Assembly: GCF_014490555.1 (NCBI RefSeq)
Contig: NZ_CP061032.1
Coordinates: 186,001-250,000 of the forward strand
Source of the DNA: Corynebacterium lujinxingii
GTDB taxonomy: Bacteria > Actinomycetota > Actinomycetes > Mycobacteriales > Mycobacteriaceae
DNA: 64,000 nt
Direction: 5' to 3'
In this document: positions 43,899-51,950 of the stretch, in pieces
How the letters are laid out: the number at the start of each line of letters is the position of its first letter
Numbering within the stretch: position 1 is the stretch's first letter
The notes under the pieces: generated by a model
What the model was told of the DNA's origin: nothing
What the model saw: only the letters and a program-made list of their open reading frames with translations
The model's database searches: none
Made by a program: the position numbers and the translations under genes

Positions 43899-43915
43899 TT
43901 GATCGACGCAAATAG

Positions 43916-43945
43916 GGGCGCGACCGGTTCGGTCGCGCCCTTTTT
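43916..43945 (+). terminator. lpd intrinsic terminator
   Basis: An 11-bp perfect stem, GGGCGCGACCG/CGGTCGCGCCC, with loop GTT and followed by TTTTT. Confidence 0.92.
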
Positions 43946-43952
43946 CATGTTG

Positions 43953-43990
43953 GGTGCGGATCGTCTAGCAACCACTAGACGATCCGCACC
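43953..43990. repeat. perfect 16-bp inverted repeat, unexplained
   Basis: GGTGCGGATCGTCTAG (43953-43968) and its exact reverse complement (43975-43990) are separated by CAACCA. It lies beyond the lpd terminator, has no T-run and is not needed to end either convergent gene. The core GATCGTCTAG recurs in the next repeat. Confidence 0.85.
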
Positions 43991-44042
43991 ATATTGAACA
44001 TGGGTTGCGTTATCACCTGGGAAAACGCCGGCGAGGTGCGTT

Positions 44043-44079
44043 GATCGTCTGGTTGTGCTGCCGAGGTAGCTAGACGATC
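44043..44079. repeat. second inverted repeat with the GATCGTCTAG core
   Basis: GATCGTCTGG (44043-44052) faces CTAGACGATC (44070-44079), nine of ten bases complementary to the same decamer as in the repeat 90 bp upstream. Thus four copies of the core lie in 43959-44079, in two head-to-head pairs. The intervening bases contain no ORF or known RNA motif that I recognise. Confidence 0.75.
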
Positions 44080-44093
44080 GGCAAAAATCAGAA

Positions 44094-44122
44094 CGCGGCG
44101 CCCCGTCAGGCGGGGCGCCGCG
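44094..44122 (-). terminator. terminator of the SRPBCC gene at 44142
   Basis: A perfect 12-bp stem, CGCGGCGCCCCG (44094-44105) with its complement (44111-44122), loop TCAGG. On the minus strand a T-rich stretch (GATTTTT) follows after a few bases. Confidence 0.7.
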
Positions 44123-44141
44123 TGGAGTCGTCGTTAAGCGA

Positions 44142-44627
44142 CTAGTGCTTCTGGGTCGGGTTGTCGGTGCCCGCGACAGCTGCGGCGAGGGAGTCGAGGG
44201 ACTTGGCCAGGAACTCGTCGTCGAACTTCTCGGTCATGGACAGCAGGTTCTCCTCCAGCTCGTCGCGCTGGTAGGTCAGCTTCACGGTGGTGTTATCGGC
44301 GTCGATCGGCTCGAGCTCGTAGAGCCACTTCGCGCCGACCTTGACCTCCGCGGTGGTGTTTTCCAGGTTCTTCCAGCCGATGATGCGGTCCGGCTGGAGG
44401 GCGAAGACCTCGTTGACGGTCTGGTAGTCGCCGTCCTCCTTGGTCATGTTCATGGTGAAGGTGTCGCCAACCTCCTTCAGACGCTCGCCCTGGTCGGCGG
44501 AGACGACCATGCCGGAGTCGTCGGTCTCGGCATGGCGCTGCGGGTTGGAAAGGATGTCGAAGATCGCGGCCGCGGGGGCGTCGATCTGGCGGGTAGCGGA
44601 GTTTTCGGTGTTCTTATCAATAGCCAT
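44142..44627 (-). CDS. SRPBCC-fold (START-like) protein
   Basis: A 161-residue protein of the polyketide-cyclase/START-like fold. The N-terminal strand pattern is ATRQIDAPAAAIFDILSNPQRH and the DRIIGWKN and AKWLYELEP segments form the sheet; a C-terminal helix follows. These proteins bind hydrophobic ligands; no substrate can be assigned. TACGCT is seven bases upstream of ATG 44627, so the message is probably leaderless. Confidence 0.8.
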   Translation of the reverse strand: MAIDKNTENSATRQIDAPAAAIFDILSNPQRHAETDDSGMVVSADQGERLKEVGDTFTMNMTKEDGDYQTVNEVFALQPDRIIGWKNLENTTAEVKVGAKWLYELEPIDADNTTVKLTYQRDELEENLLSMTEKFDDEFLAKSLDSLAAAVAGTDNPTQKH

Positions 44628-44663
44628 GGGTGCCAGCGTACAGACTTCGGCCGGAGCCGGCAG

Positions 44664-44682
44664 TTAGGTGAAACTAACCAAC
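44664..44682. promoter_or_regulatory. DtxR-like iron-box candidate
   Basis: TTAGGTGAAACTAACCAAC matches 14 of 19 positions of the DtxR operator TTAGGTTAGCCTAACCTAA. It lies 37 bp upstream of the SRPBCC start and about 200 bp upstream of sdhC. Binding is inferred only. Confidence 0.35.
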
Positions 44683-44688
44683 CAAAGA

Positions 44689-44755
44689 TTGACACTTAAA
44701 GGGGTAAAAACTGTTGGATATTCGCCATATTCAACTTCGAGTGGGAAAGGTCACA
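44689..44755 (+). promoter_or_regulatory. sdhCAB upstream region: -35-like TTGACA and GlxR-like half-dyad
   Basis: TTGACA lies at 44689-44694 without a convincing -10 at normal spacing. AGTGGGAAAGGTCACA at 44740-44755 keeps eight of ten arm bases of the GlxR site. TAGAGT (about 44856-44861) is nearer the gene and could be the -10. The 255-bp gap (44628-44882) holds no gene I would accept. Confidence 0.35.
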
Positions 44756-44882
44756 CATGCCGAGCGTGCTGGGGAGAGGGGTCAAGCCGCGGTTGAAACT
44801 TGGCAAAACACGTACGGGCCTGCAATTTGAGTGTGTGGAAGCGTCCAACGTCTCATAGAGTATTAGCGACACTGGAGGTGCC

Positions 44883-45656
44883 ATGACTGTACAAAACGCA
44901 GACCGTGAAGCCATTCGTCACGGAAAAATTACTGAGAAGCCGCTGCGCGAGCGGCCGTCCTTCCCGACATGGGCCATCAAGCTGACCATGGCCATCACCG
45001 GCCTCATCTTCGGTCTCTTCGTGCTCGGCCACATGGTGGGCAACCTGAAGATCTTTATGCCGCTGGCTGCCGACGGCTCCGCGCCGATCGACGACTACGG
45101 CGAGTTCCTCCGCACGATCGGCGAGCCGCTGTTCCCGCGCGAGGGCTTCCTGTGGATCGTCCGCATCGTGCTGCTCGTCTGCCTCGTGCTCCACGTGTGG
45201 GGCGCGTTCGCGCTGCGCGCACGCTCGAACACGTCCCGTGGCCGCTTCAAGCGCACGAACCTGATGGGCGGCTGGCAGTCCACCGCCACCCGCGCGATGC
45301 TGGTCACCGGCATCATTCTGCTGCTGTTCATCGTGTTCCACATCCTGGACCTCACCCTCGGCGAGGCTGTCGCCTCCGACGAGTTTGTCCACGGTGCGGT
45401 GCGCAACAACCTGTTGGCCACCTTCGGCCCGGGTCGCTGGTGGGTCACGCTGATCTACGTCGTCGCTAACCTGGCGCTGCTGCTGCACCTGACCCACGGC
45501 ATCTACCTCGCCGTGTCCGACCTTGGTTGGTTGGGCAAGCGCGGCGAGGGCCTGATGGTCGTGCTCGCGTACATCCTCCCGTTCATCGTCGTCGCCGGAA
45601 ACGTCATCATGCCGATCGCGCTGGCGGCCGGCTGGGTCCCGGACTTCGCCCGGTAA
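44883..45656 (+). CDS. sdhC: succinate dehydrogenase membrane subunit, cytochrome b
   Basis: A 257-residue diheme cytochrome b of the B-type (single large membrane subunit) succinate:quinone oxidoreductase. Five membrane helices carry His ligands, for example in VLGHMVG, VLHVWGAF, VFHILDL and LLHLTHGIYL. It passes electrons from SdhB to menaquinone. The start ATG 44883 has GGAGGTG upstream. It is the first gene of sdhCAB. Confidence 0.94.
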   Translation: MTVQNADREAIRHGKITEKPLRERPSFPTWAIKLTMAITGLIFGLFVLGHMVGNLKIFMPLAADGSAPIDDYGEFLRTIGEPLFPREGFLWIVRIVLLVCLVLHVWGAFALRARSNTSRGRFKRTNLMGGWQSTATRAMLVTGIILLLFIVFHILDLTLGEAVASDEFVHGAVRNNLLATFGPGRWWVTLIYVVANLALLLHLTHGIYLAVSDLGWLGKRGEGLMVVLAYILPFIVVAGNVIMPIALAAGWVPDFAR

Positions 45657-45677
45657 TGGCTAAATAGGAGAAACATT

Positions 45678-47750
45678 ATGACTACCTCTATTTCCTCGAA
45701 TAAGGGCTCTCACGGCGAGCAGGCGTCCACCGAGACCACTGCCAACGGCAGCGCCCAGCCGCAGGCGTTCCGCCAGCCGGAGTCCGCCGTCGCTGGCGTG
45801 ACCCCGGGTGAGATCCTCGACTCTGCTGAGCCGAACCGCGACGAAGTGCGAATGAAGGACATGTGGCAGCACCACAAGGACCACATGAACCTGGTCTCGC
45901 CGCTGAACCGCCGCAAGTTCACCGTTCTCGTCGTCGGCACCGGCCTATCCGGCGGTGCCGCAGCCGCGGCTCTTGGCGAGCTGGGCTACAACGTCAAGTC
46001 CTTCACCTACCACGACGCACCGCGTCGTGCGCACTCCATTGCAGCCCAGGGCGGCGTGAACTCCGCCCGTGGCAAGAAGGTGGATAACGACGGCGCCTAC
46101 CGCCACACCAAGGACACCGTGAAGGGTGGCGACTACCGCTGCCGCGAGTCCGACTGCTGGCGCCTGGCCATTGAGTCGGTCCGCGTGATCGACCACATGA
46201 ACGCGATCGGCGCTCCGTTCGCCCGCGAGTACGGCGGTACCCTGGCCACCCGCTCCTTCGGCGGTGTGCAGGTCTCCCGCACCTACTACACCCGCGGCCA
46301 AACAGGTCAGCAGCTGCAGCTGTCCACCGCGTCGGCGCTGCAGCGCCAGATCCACCTGGGCAACGTGGAGATTTTCACCCACCACGACCTGATGGATCTG
46401 ATCATCACCGAAAAGGACGGCAAGAAGCACTGCGAGGGTATTGTGACCCGTAACCTCATCAACGGTGAGATCACGCCGTTTACCGGCCACGCTGTCATCC
46501 TCGCTACCGGCGGGTACGGCAACGTGTACCACAAGACGACGCTGGCGAAGAACTCCAACTCGTCCGCCATGATGCGCGCGTACGAGCGTGGCGCCTACCT
46601 CGCGTCCCCGTGCTTCGTGCAGTTCCACCCGACCGGCCTTCCGGTCAACGCGAAGTGGCAGGCGAAGACGACGCTGATGTCCGAGTCGCTGCGTAACGAC
46701 GGCCGCATCTGGACCCCGAAGGAAAAGGGCGACGACCGCGACCCGAACACCATCCCGGAAGAGGAGCGCGACTACTTCCTGGAGCGCCGCTACCCGGCCT
46801 TCGGCAACCTGGTGCCGCGCGACGTCGCATCGCGTGCGATCTCCCAGCAGCTCAACGCCGGCTACGGCGTGGGCCCGCTGCACAATTCGGCGTACCTGGA
46901 CTTCAAAGAGGCGATTGAGCGTCTCGGTGAGGACACGATCCGCGAGCGCTACTCCAACCTGTTCGAGATGTACGAGGACTCCACCGGTGAGAACCCGTAC
47001 GAGGTGCCGATGCGTATCGCACCGACCGTCCACTTCACCATGGGCGGCCTGTGGACCGACTTCAACGAAATGACCTCGATCGACGGCCTGTTCGCCGCCG
47101 GCGAGTGCTCCTGGACCTACCACGGCGCGAACCGCCTGGGCGCGAACTCGCTGCTGTCCGCGTCCGTCGACGGCTGGTTCACCCTGCCGTTCACGGTGCC
47201 GAATTACCTCGCCGACCACCTCGGCGAGGAGAAGCTGGCGGAGGATTCCCGCGAGGCGCAGGACGTCGTCGCGGCGGTCACCGACCGTATCGAGCGCATC
47301 ATGTCGATCAATGGCCCGGATCCGCACGGTCCGGAGTACTTCCACGAGAAGCTGGGCGACATCCTCTACGAGCACTGCGGTGTGTCCCGCACCGTCGAGG
47401 GCCTGGAGGAGGGCATCAAGAAGATCCGCGCCCTGCGCGAGGACTTCTGGACCAACATCAACATCCCGGGTTCCCCGAACGACATGAACCAGACGCTCGA
47501 GGCTGCGCTCCGCCTCGTCGACTACATCAACCTGGGCGAGCTCATGTGCGTCGACGCGCTCGACCGCGACGAGTCCTGCGGTGCGCACTACCGTATGGAT
47601 CACCTCACCGACGACGGCGAGGCAGAGCGTGACGACGACAACTGGTGCTTCGTCTCCGCGTGGGAGCCGGCTGGCGACGGCCAGTTCATCCGCCACGCTG
47701 AACCCCTGTACTTCGATTCGATCCCGCTGATGGCAAGGAACTACAAGTAA
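45678..47750 (+). CDS. sdhA: succinate dehydrogenase flavoprotein subunit
   Basis: A 690-residue flavoprotein. The first about 75 residues are a low-complexity and amphipathic extension; then comes the FAD motif VVGTGLSGGAAAAALG. RRAHSIAAQGGVNSA carries the FAD-linking His. Substrate residues are in FVQFHPTGLPV and TVHFTMGGLW. It oxidises succinate to fumarate. The RBS AGGAG precedes ATG 45678, and the last base overlaps sdhB (TAATG). Confidence 0.95.
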   Translation: MTTSISSNKGSHGEQASTETTANGSAQPQAFRQPESAVAGVTPGEILDSAEPNRDEVRMKDMWQHHKDHMNLVSPLNRRKFTVLVVGTGLSGGAAAAALGELGYNVKSFTYHDAPRRAHSIAAQGGVNSARGKKVDNDGAYRHTKDTVKGGDYRCRESDCWRLAIESVRVIDHMNAIGAPFAREYGGTLATRSFGGVQVSRTYYTRGQTGQQLQLSTASALQRQIHLGNVEIFTHHDLMDLIITEKDGKKHCEGIVTRNLINGEITPFTGHAVILATGGYGNVYHKTTLAKNSNSSAMMRAYERGAYLASPCFVQFHPTGLPVNAKWQAKTTLMSESLRNDGRIWTPKEKGDDRDPNTIPEEERDYFLERRYPAFGNLVPRDVASRAISQQLNAGYGVGPLHNSAYLDFKEAIERLGEDTIRERYSNLFEMYEDSTGENPYEVPMRIAPTVHFTMGGLWTDFNEMTSIDGLFAAGECSWTYHGANRLGANSLLSASVDGWFTLPFTVPNYLADHLGEEKLAEDSREAQDVVAAVTDRIERIMSINGPDPHGPEYFHEKLGDILYEHCGVSRTVEGLEEGIKKIRALREDFWTNINIPGSPNDMNQTLEAALRLVDYINLGELMCVDALDRDESCGAHYRMDHLTDDGEAERDDDNWCFVSAWEPAGDGQFIRHAEPLYFDSIPLMARNYK

Positions 47751-48499
47751 TGAAACTGACACTTGAAATCTGGCGCCAGGCTGGTCCTGACACTGAGGGC
47801 AGCTTCGAGACCGTCCAGGTCGACGACGCTGTAGAGCAGATGTCCATCCTGGAGTTGCTCGACCACGTCAACAACAACTACGTCGAAGAGGGCAAAGAGC
47901 CGTTCGTCTTCGCATCCGACTGCCGTGAGGGCATCTGCGGCACCTGCGGCGTGACCGTCAACGGCCGCCCGCACGGCGCCGGCGAGAACACCACGGCCTG
48001 TCTGCAGCGCCTGTTCAACTACAAGGACGGCGACACCCTGAAGATTGAGCCGTTCCGCTCCGGCGCGTTCCCGGTGATCAAGGACCTCACCGTGGATCGT
48101 TCCGCGCTGGACCGCGTGATGCAGCAGGGCGGCTACGTGTCCGTCAACGCTGGTACCGCGCCGGACGCGGACACGCTAGCTGTCAACCACCACGACGCGG
48201 AAACCGCTTTGGATTACGCGGCCTGCATCGGCTGTGGCGCATGTGTGGCTGCGTGCCCGAACGGTGCGGCGCACCTGTTCACCGGCGCGAAGCTCAAGCA
48301 CCTGAAGCTGCTGCCGTTGGGTAAGCAGGAGCGTTCCCGCCGTGCGCGCAACATGGTCGACGAGTTGGAGACCAACTTCGGCCACTGCTCGCTGTACGGC
48401 GAGTGCGCGGACGTGTGCCCGGCTGGCATCCCGCTGGATGCGGTCGGCGCGATCAACGCCGAGCGTGCCCGTGCTGCCTTCAAGGGCGGCGACGACTAG
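47750..48499 (+). CDS. sdhB: succinate dehydrogenase iron-sulfur subunit
   Basis: A 249-residue protein with three clusters: [2Fe-2S] in CREGICGTCGV plus a later Cys (NTTACLQ), then CIGCGACVAACPNG and CSLYGECADVCPAGIP for the other two. It links SdhA to SdhC. It is coupled to sdhA by a one-base overlap. Confidence 0.95.
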   Translation: MKLTLEIWRQAGPDTEGSFETVQVDDAVEQMSILELLDHVNNNYVEEGKEPFVFASDCREGICGTCGVTVNGRPHGAGENTTACLQRLFNYKDGDTLKIEPFRSGAFPVIKDLTVDRSALDRVMQQGGYVSVNAGTAPDADTLAVNHHDAETALDYAACIGCGACVAACPNGAAHLFTGAKLKHLKLLPLGKQERSRRARNMVDELETNFGHCSLYGECADVCPAGIPLDAVGAINAERARAAFKGGDD

Positions 48500-48565
48500 G
48501 CCTGCCGTATACTCCAAGTCATTGGAGTTCCGGCAGTTCCCGCAGCAAAAGAAGGAAGCAAGATA

Positions 48566-48934
48566 ATGGGTTCCCACGCAGTTGCAGACATCCGCAACGA
48601 GTCCTTCCCTGAGTACCAGGCGAGGATTGAAGATACGTATATCGACGGCTACGACCCGGTTTCGCTGGGTGCGCCGCACTCGTCGCTCAACCGCGTCCCG
48701 ACCTGGGTTGCGATGGGTCTGATCCTGTCCACCCTGTTCGGCATTGGCCTGGCAGTGTGGGGCGCTGGCGCGATGGCGTATGGCTTCGGCTCGCAGACGC
48801 ACGATCTGGCACAGCGCCTGCTGATCCTCGGTATCGCTGAGGCGGTCATCACCGCTGTGGTCGGCGCGATCCTCATCGTGATCGGCCGCAAAGACTACAA
48901 GGCGTACCGTAAGCGCACCGGCCGCGTGAACTAG
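48566..48934 (+). CDS. two-helix membrane protein downstream of sdhB
   Basis: A 122-residue protein with a soluble N-terminus (about 1-42), two membrane helices (about 45-72 and 85-106) and a basic end (GRKDYKAYRKRTGRVN). I recognise no domain. GAAGGAAG precedes the ATG. It lies 66 bp after sdhB and before the terminator, so it is probably read with sdhCAB; a similar gene follows sdhB in other corynebacteria as I recall. Confidence 0.75.
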   Translation: MGSHAVADIRNESFPEYQARIEDTYIDGYDPVSLGAPHSSLNRVPTWVAMGLILSTLFGIGLAVWGAGAMAYGFGSQTHDLAQRLLILGIAEAVITAVVGAILIVIGRKDYKAYRKRTGRVN

Positions 48935-48948
48935 CGGTCGTCGTCAAG

Positions 48949-48979
48949 TGCCCTCTCCACCAGCGGAGGGGGCATTTTT
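48949..48979 (+). terminator. intrinsic terminator ending the sdh message
   Basis: A 10-bp stem, TGCCCTCTCC/GGAGGGGGCA (one G-T pair), loop ACCAGC, followed by TTTTT. Confidence 0.88.
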
Positions 48980-49015
48980 CATGCCCGTGTCGGGGCGGCT
49001 GCTTTAATCGGGGGT

Positions 49016-50293
49016 ATGACAGATCAGCTCATGCCCACACCGTCCAACGAGGCGGAGCGCCGCCGGGTCTTGCGCAACCACAAGATCGCGGTGACCAGCC
49101 TGCTCGGCGTCATGGCCGTGATCTTCTTGGCGTGCTCGTGGGCGCAGTCGCGCGGTGCATCGGCTGCGTGGATCGGCTACGTGCGCGCCGCCGCGGAGGC
49201 TGGCATGGTCGGCGGTTTGGCGGACTGGTTCGCCGTTACTGCGCTGTTTAAGTACCCGATGGGGATTCCGATCCCGCACACGGCGATCATCCCGAACAAG
49301 AAGGACCAGGTGGCGGACGCGCTCAGCGAGTTCGTCAGCGAGAACTTCCTCAACGCCCGCACGATCACGCAGAAGGTGATGGAGGCCGGCATCCCGGAGC
49401 GGGTGGGCAGCTGGATGGCGCAGCCGGCAAACGCGGGGCGCGTCAGCGAGGAAGTGGGCGCGTTCACGGTGCGCATGGTCGAAGGCATCGACACGCGTGA
49501 GGCGGAGGCGTTCATCGACACGCAAGTGGTCGACCGGTTCGCGGACCCGATCTGGGCGCCGCCGCTCGGCCGGGCGCTCGAGGGATTGATCGCGGACGGC
49601 AAGGTGGAGCCGGTTGTCGACGACATTGTCTCGTGGGCGCGTCGCAAGGTCGACGGAATGGAGGGCACGGTCGTTTCGCTTATCGACGAACGCATGCCCC
49701 GCTGGGCACCCCAATTTGCCAAAGACCTGGTCGGCCAGCGTGTCTACGACGAGCTGGTGTCGTTTATGGCGGATGTGGATGCCGACGACGACCATGAGGC
49801 CCGCCGCGCGGTGCGCCGCCAGATCAACCAGTTCGCCCAAGACCTGCAGTTCGACGGGGAGATGATCTCGCGGGTGGAGGCGCTCAAGGGCGACATCATG
49901 GCGTCGAATGCGGTGCGCTCGGCCTCCGCCGGGATTTGGGAGCAGGTGTCGAGCTCGCTGGTGGAGGCGGCGTCGGATCCAGCGAGCACGCTTCGTCGCA
50001 AAGTGGCGGAGGCCTCGGTTGAGTGGGGAGCCAAGCTTCGCGACGATCCGGCGGTGCGCGCCGACGCCGAGCGTCGCCTGGAGAAGGTCACGCACTACGC
50101 CGCAGAAAACGGTGCGGACCAGATCGTGGGCATTATCGCGGAGACCATCCAACGCTGGGACGGCGAGGAGGCCGCGGAGAAAATTGAGTTGATGGTGGGC
50201 AAGGACCTGCAGTTCATCCGTTTGAACGGCACCGTGGTCGGTGCGCTTGCGGGCCTGGTTATTTACACTGTGACACAACTGCTGTTCTTTTAA
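49016..50293 (+). CDS. DUF445 family membrane protein
   Basis: A 425-residue DUF445 (YjiN-like) protein with one N-terminal helix (about 24-42), the conserved GMVGGLADWFAVTALFKYP and IPHTAIIPNKKDQVADALSEFV blocks, long helical repeats and a C-terminal membrane helix (about 405-424). Its role is unknown; the shape suggests an envelope-spanning tether. TTTAAT sits seven bases before ATG 49016, a weaker form of the leaderless pattern. Confidence 0.82.
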   Translation: MTDQLMPTPSNEAERRRVLRNHKIAVTSLLGVMAVIFLACSWAQSRGASAAWIGYVRAAAEAGMVGGLADWFAVTALFKYPMGIPIPHTAIIPNKKDQVADALSEFVSENFLNARTITQKVMEAGIPERVGSWMAQPANAGRVSEEVGAFTVRMVEGIDTREAEAFIDTQVVDRFADPIWAPPLGRALEGLIADGKVEPVVDDIVSWARRKVDGMEGTVVSLIDERMPRWAPQFAKDLVGQRVYDELVSFMADVDADDDHEARRAVRRQINQFAQDLQFDGEMISRVEALKGDIMASNAVRSASAGIWEQVSSSLVEAASDPASTLRRKVAEASVEWGAKLRDDPAVRADAERRLEKVTHYAAENGADQIVGIIAETIQRWDGEEAAEKIELMVGKDLQFIRLNGTVVGALAGLVIYTVTQLLFF

Positions 50294-50309
50294 ATGAAAG
50301 GTGCAAACC

Positions 50310-50834
50310 ATGACTGACAACACCGCGAACAACAACAACGAGGTCCGCGACAACCTGCGCGATGCAGGCGAAGCGCTGCTGATGGCCGGCTCGTCCATCG
50401 GTGCCGCGCTGGGCAAGGTCGCGGGTGACCTGACGGACCGTTTCAAGTCCACTTCTGATGAGGCACGCGCGAACTTTGATTCCGCGACCACCGAGGGCGA
50501 GGTGCGCAGCGCCGCCACCAGCTTCACCGAAGAGGCGGAGAAGCTGCTCAACTCCCTGCGCGAGCGCGACCTGCAGTTCACCGACGACCTGAAGGAGACC
50601 GTGACCGCGAAGATCAACGAGGCTCGCGCGAACTTCAACGACCGCCTGGCCAAGACCGATACATCCGGCAACGCTGAGGCGCAGGGTGTGGTCTCCGAGA
50701 TCCGTGCTCGCTTTGAGGAGCTCGTGGCGCGCATCCAGGACCAGGTCTCCAACTCCACCGCCGACGGCGATATCATCGACGGCGAAATTATCGAGTCGGA
50801 CAATCAGCCCGGCTCCGGCACCACCGCGAACTAG
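50310..50834 (+). CDS. helical coiled-coil protein (CGLAU_01105-like)
   Basis: A 174-residue, highly charged, alpha-helical protein. It contains GSSIGAALGKVAGDLTDRFK, then heptad-rich EEAEKLLNSLRERDLQFTDD, and an acidic unstructured tail (DGEIIESDNQPG). There is no signal peptide or membrane helix. It matches a family I know only as a corynebacterial conserved protein; the function is unknown. GAAAGGTG precedes ATG 50310, 16 bp after the DUF445 gene. Confidence 0.72.
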   Translation: MTDNTANNNNEVRDNLRDAGEALLMAGSSIGAALGKVAGDLTDRFKSTSDEARANFDSATTEGEVRSAATSFTEEAEKLLNSLRERDLQFTDDLKETVTAKINEARANFNDRLAKTDTSGNAEAQGVVSEIRARFEELVARIQDQVSNSTADGDIIDGEIIESDNQPGSGTTAN

Positions 50835-50845
50835 AAGGTTTGGAT

Positions 50846-51160
50846 ATGGATACCGCTTCCGTCGAGCAGCTCGTCACCATCATGCGCATCCCCGCGCTGA
50901 CGGGGCAGGTGCTGATGCTCGCGGTGGGGCTCGCCGGTATCGCGGCGGCCGTCATGGTCGGCATGACCCGCTCCGACGCGTTCGAGGCTGCCGGCCGCCA
51001 GTCGAAGGGCGCGTGGCTCGGCATCCTTGTCATCGCCTCGATCGCCGCCGCGCTCGGCTTGCCATTTATCGCCTGGATCGGGGCAGTGGCGATCGGCATC
51101 TACTACTTCGATGTCCGCCCGCAGATCGCGGACATTCTCGACGGCAACGGCGGCTGGTAG
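50846..51160 (+). CDS. DUF2516 membrane protein
   Basis: A 104-residue protein with three membrane helices and the C-terminal segment IYYFDVRPQIADILDGNGGW characteristic of DUF2516. AAGG lies seven bases before ATG 50846; a TTG six bases earlier is also open. The function is unknown. It is probably in one message with the two genes before it. Confidence 0.78.
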   Translation: MDTASVEQLVTIMRIPALTGQVLMLAVGLAGIAAAVMVGMTRSDAFEAAGRQSKGAWLGILVIASIAAALGLPFIAWIGAVAIGIYYFDVRPQIADILDGNGGW

Positions 51161-51184
51161 GCAGAACCAGCCGCGACACGGGGG

Positions 51185-51940
51185 TTAGCTGCTGCGGGTT
51201 TCGACCTGCTGCGGCTGCTCGGTCATCATCTGCAACTCGTTGAAGTTCACATCGGTGCCGGCGAGCGTGATTTGAATGCCGCCGGGGACGACCTGGAAGT
51301 CGTCGACACGCATGGTGCCCACCGTGTTTCCCTCGACGCCCTGGGACAGGGCGTCGCTGACCGCGTTGGCCACTTCGTCCGGCAGGTCGAAGCCGAACAG
51401 CGCGGTGTTTTCTGCCTCCAGCGCAAGCTGGCCGTCGCGCATCGTCGGGCGTAGCTCGATGCCCGCGAGTCCGCCGGTGAACTCGATGGTGAAGGTTTCC
51501 TTCTCCGGGTTGGCGGTGACGGCACTGACGGTAATCAGGTTGGACAAAAAGCCCTGGTCGCCGATCTGCTCCTCGAGCTGCTGGTTGAGCATCGCGCGCA
51601 CGTATTCGTTGGGCAGCGTGGTGGTCATGTGTAGCTCTTCGGCCACCGGATCGTTGCCGGCGACGCGCACGTTGTCCATCTCAACAACTGCGGCCGGGTT
51701 GCCGGTGAACTGGTTGCCGTCGACGACCAGCGTCGACTGCTGGTCGACCGTCATGTGGGGGAACTTGCCGCCGAGCAGCCCCAGGGTGACCGGCTTCGCG
51801 CCGAAGGACACCGATGTGCCCTCGGGGGCTTGCGAGGTGACCTGGTGGGAAATGAACGCGCGGATGCCGCCTTCCGCGATGGCGAACAGGAGCAGTACTC
51901 CGGCGATGATGGAGAGTGTGACTTTCCAGGCTTTGCTCAT
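51185..51940 (-). CDS. DUF2993 (LmeA-like) envelope protein
   Basis: A 251-residue protein with an N-terminal membrane anchor (about 6-28) and a beta-rich exported domain. VTLGLLGGKFPHMTVDQ and GQLALEAENTALFGFDLP are typical of DUF2993. A mycobacterial member, LmeA, affects lipomannan maturation, so lipid or lipoglycan binding is plausible. TAGACT is seven bases before ATG 51940. Confidence 0.78.
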   Translation of the reverse strand: MSKAWKVTLSIIAGVLLLFAIAEGGIRAFISHQVTSQAPEGTSVSFGAKPVTLGLLGGKFPHMTVDQQSTLVVDGNQFTGNPAAVVEMDNVRVAGNDPVAEELHMTTTLPNEYVRAMLNQQLEEQIGDQGFLSNLITVSAVTANPEKETFTIEFTGGLAGIELRPTMRDGQLALEAENTALFGFDLPDEVANAVSDALSQGVEGNTVGTMRVDDFQVVPGGIQITLAGTDVNFNELQMMTEQPQQVETRSS

Positions 51941-51950
51941 GCGGAACAGT

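Noticed and set aside
44757..44861. A 34-codon frame (MPSVLGRGVKPRLKLGK...) upstream of sdhC with GGAAAGG before it
   Set aside because: It overlaps the putative regulatory sites, has no terminator or conserved feature and ends in the sdhC promoter; a leader peptide is possible but unsupported.
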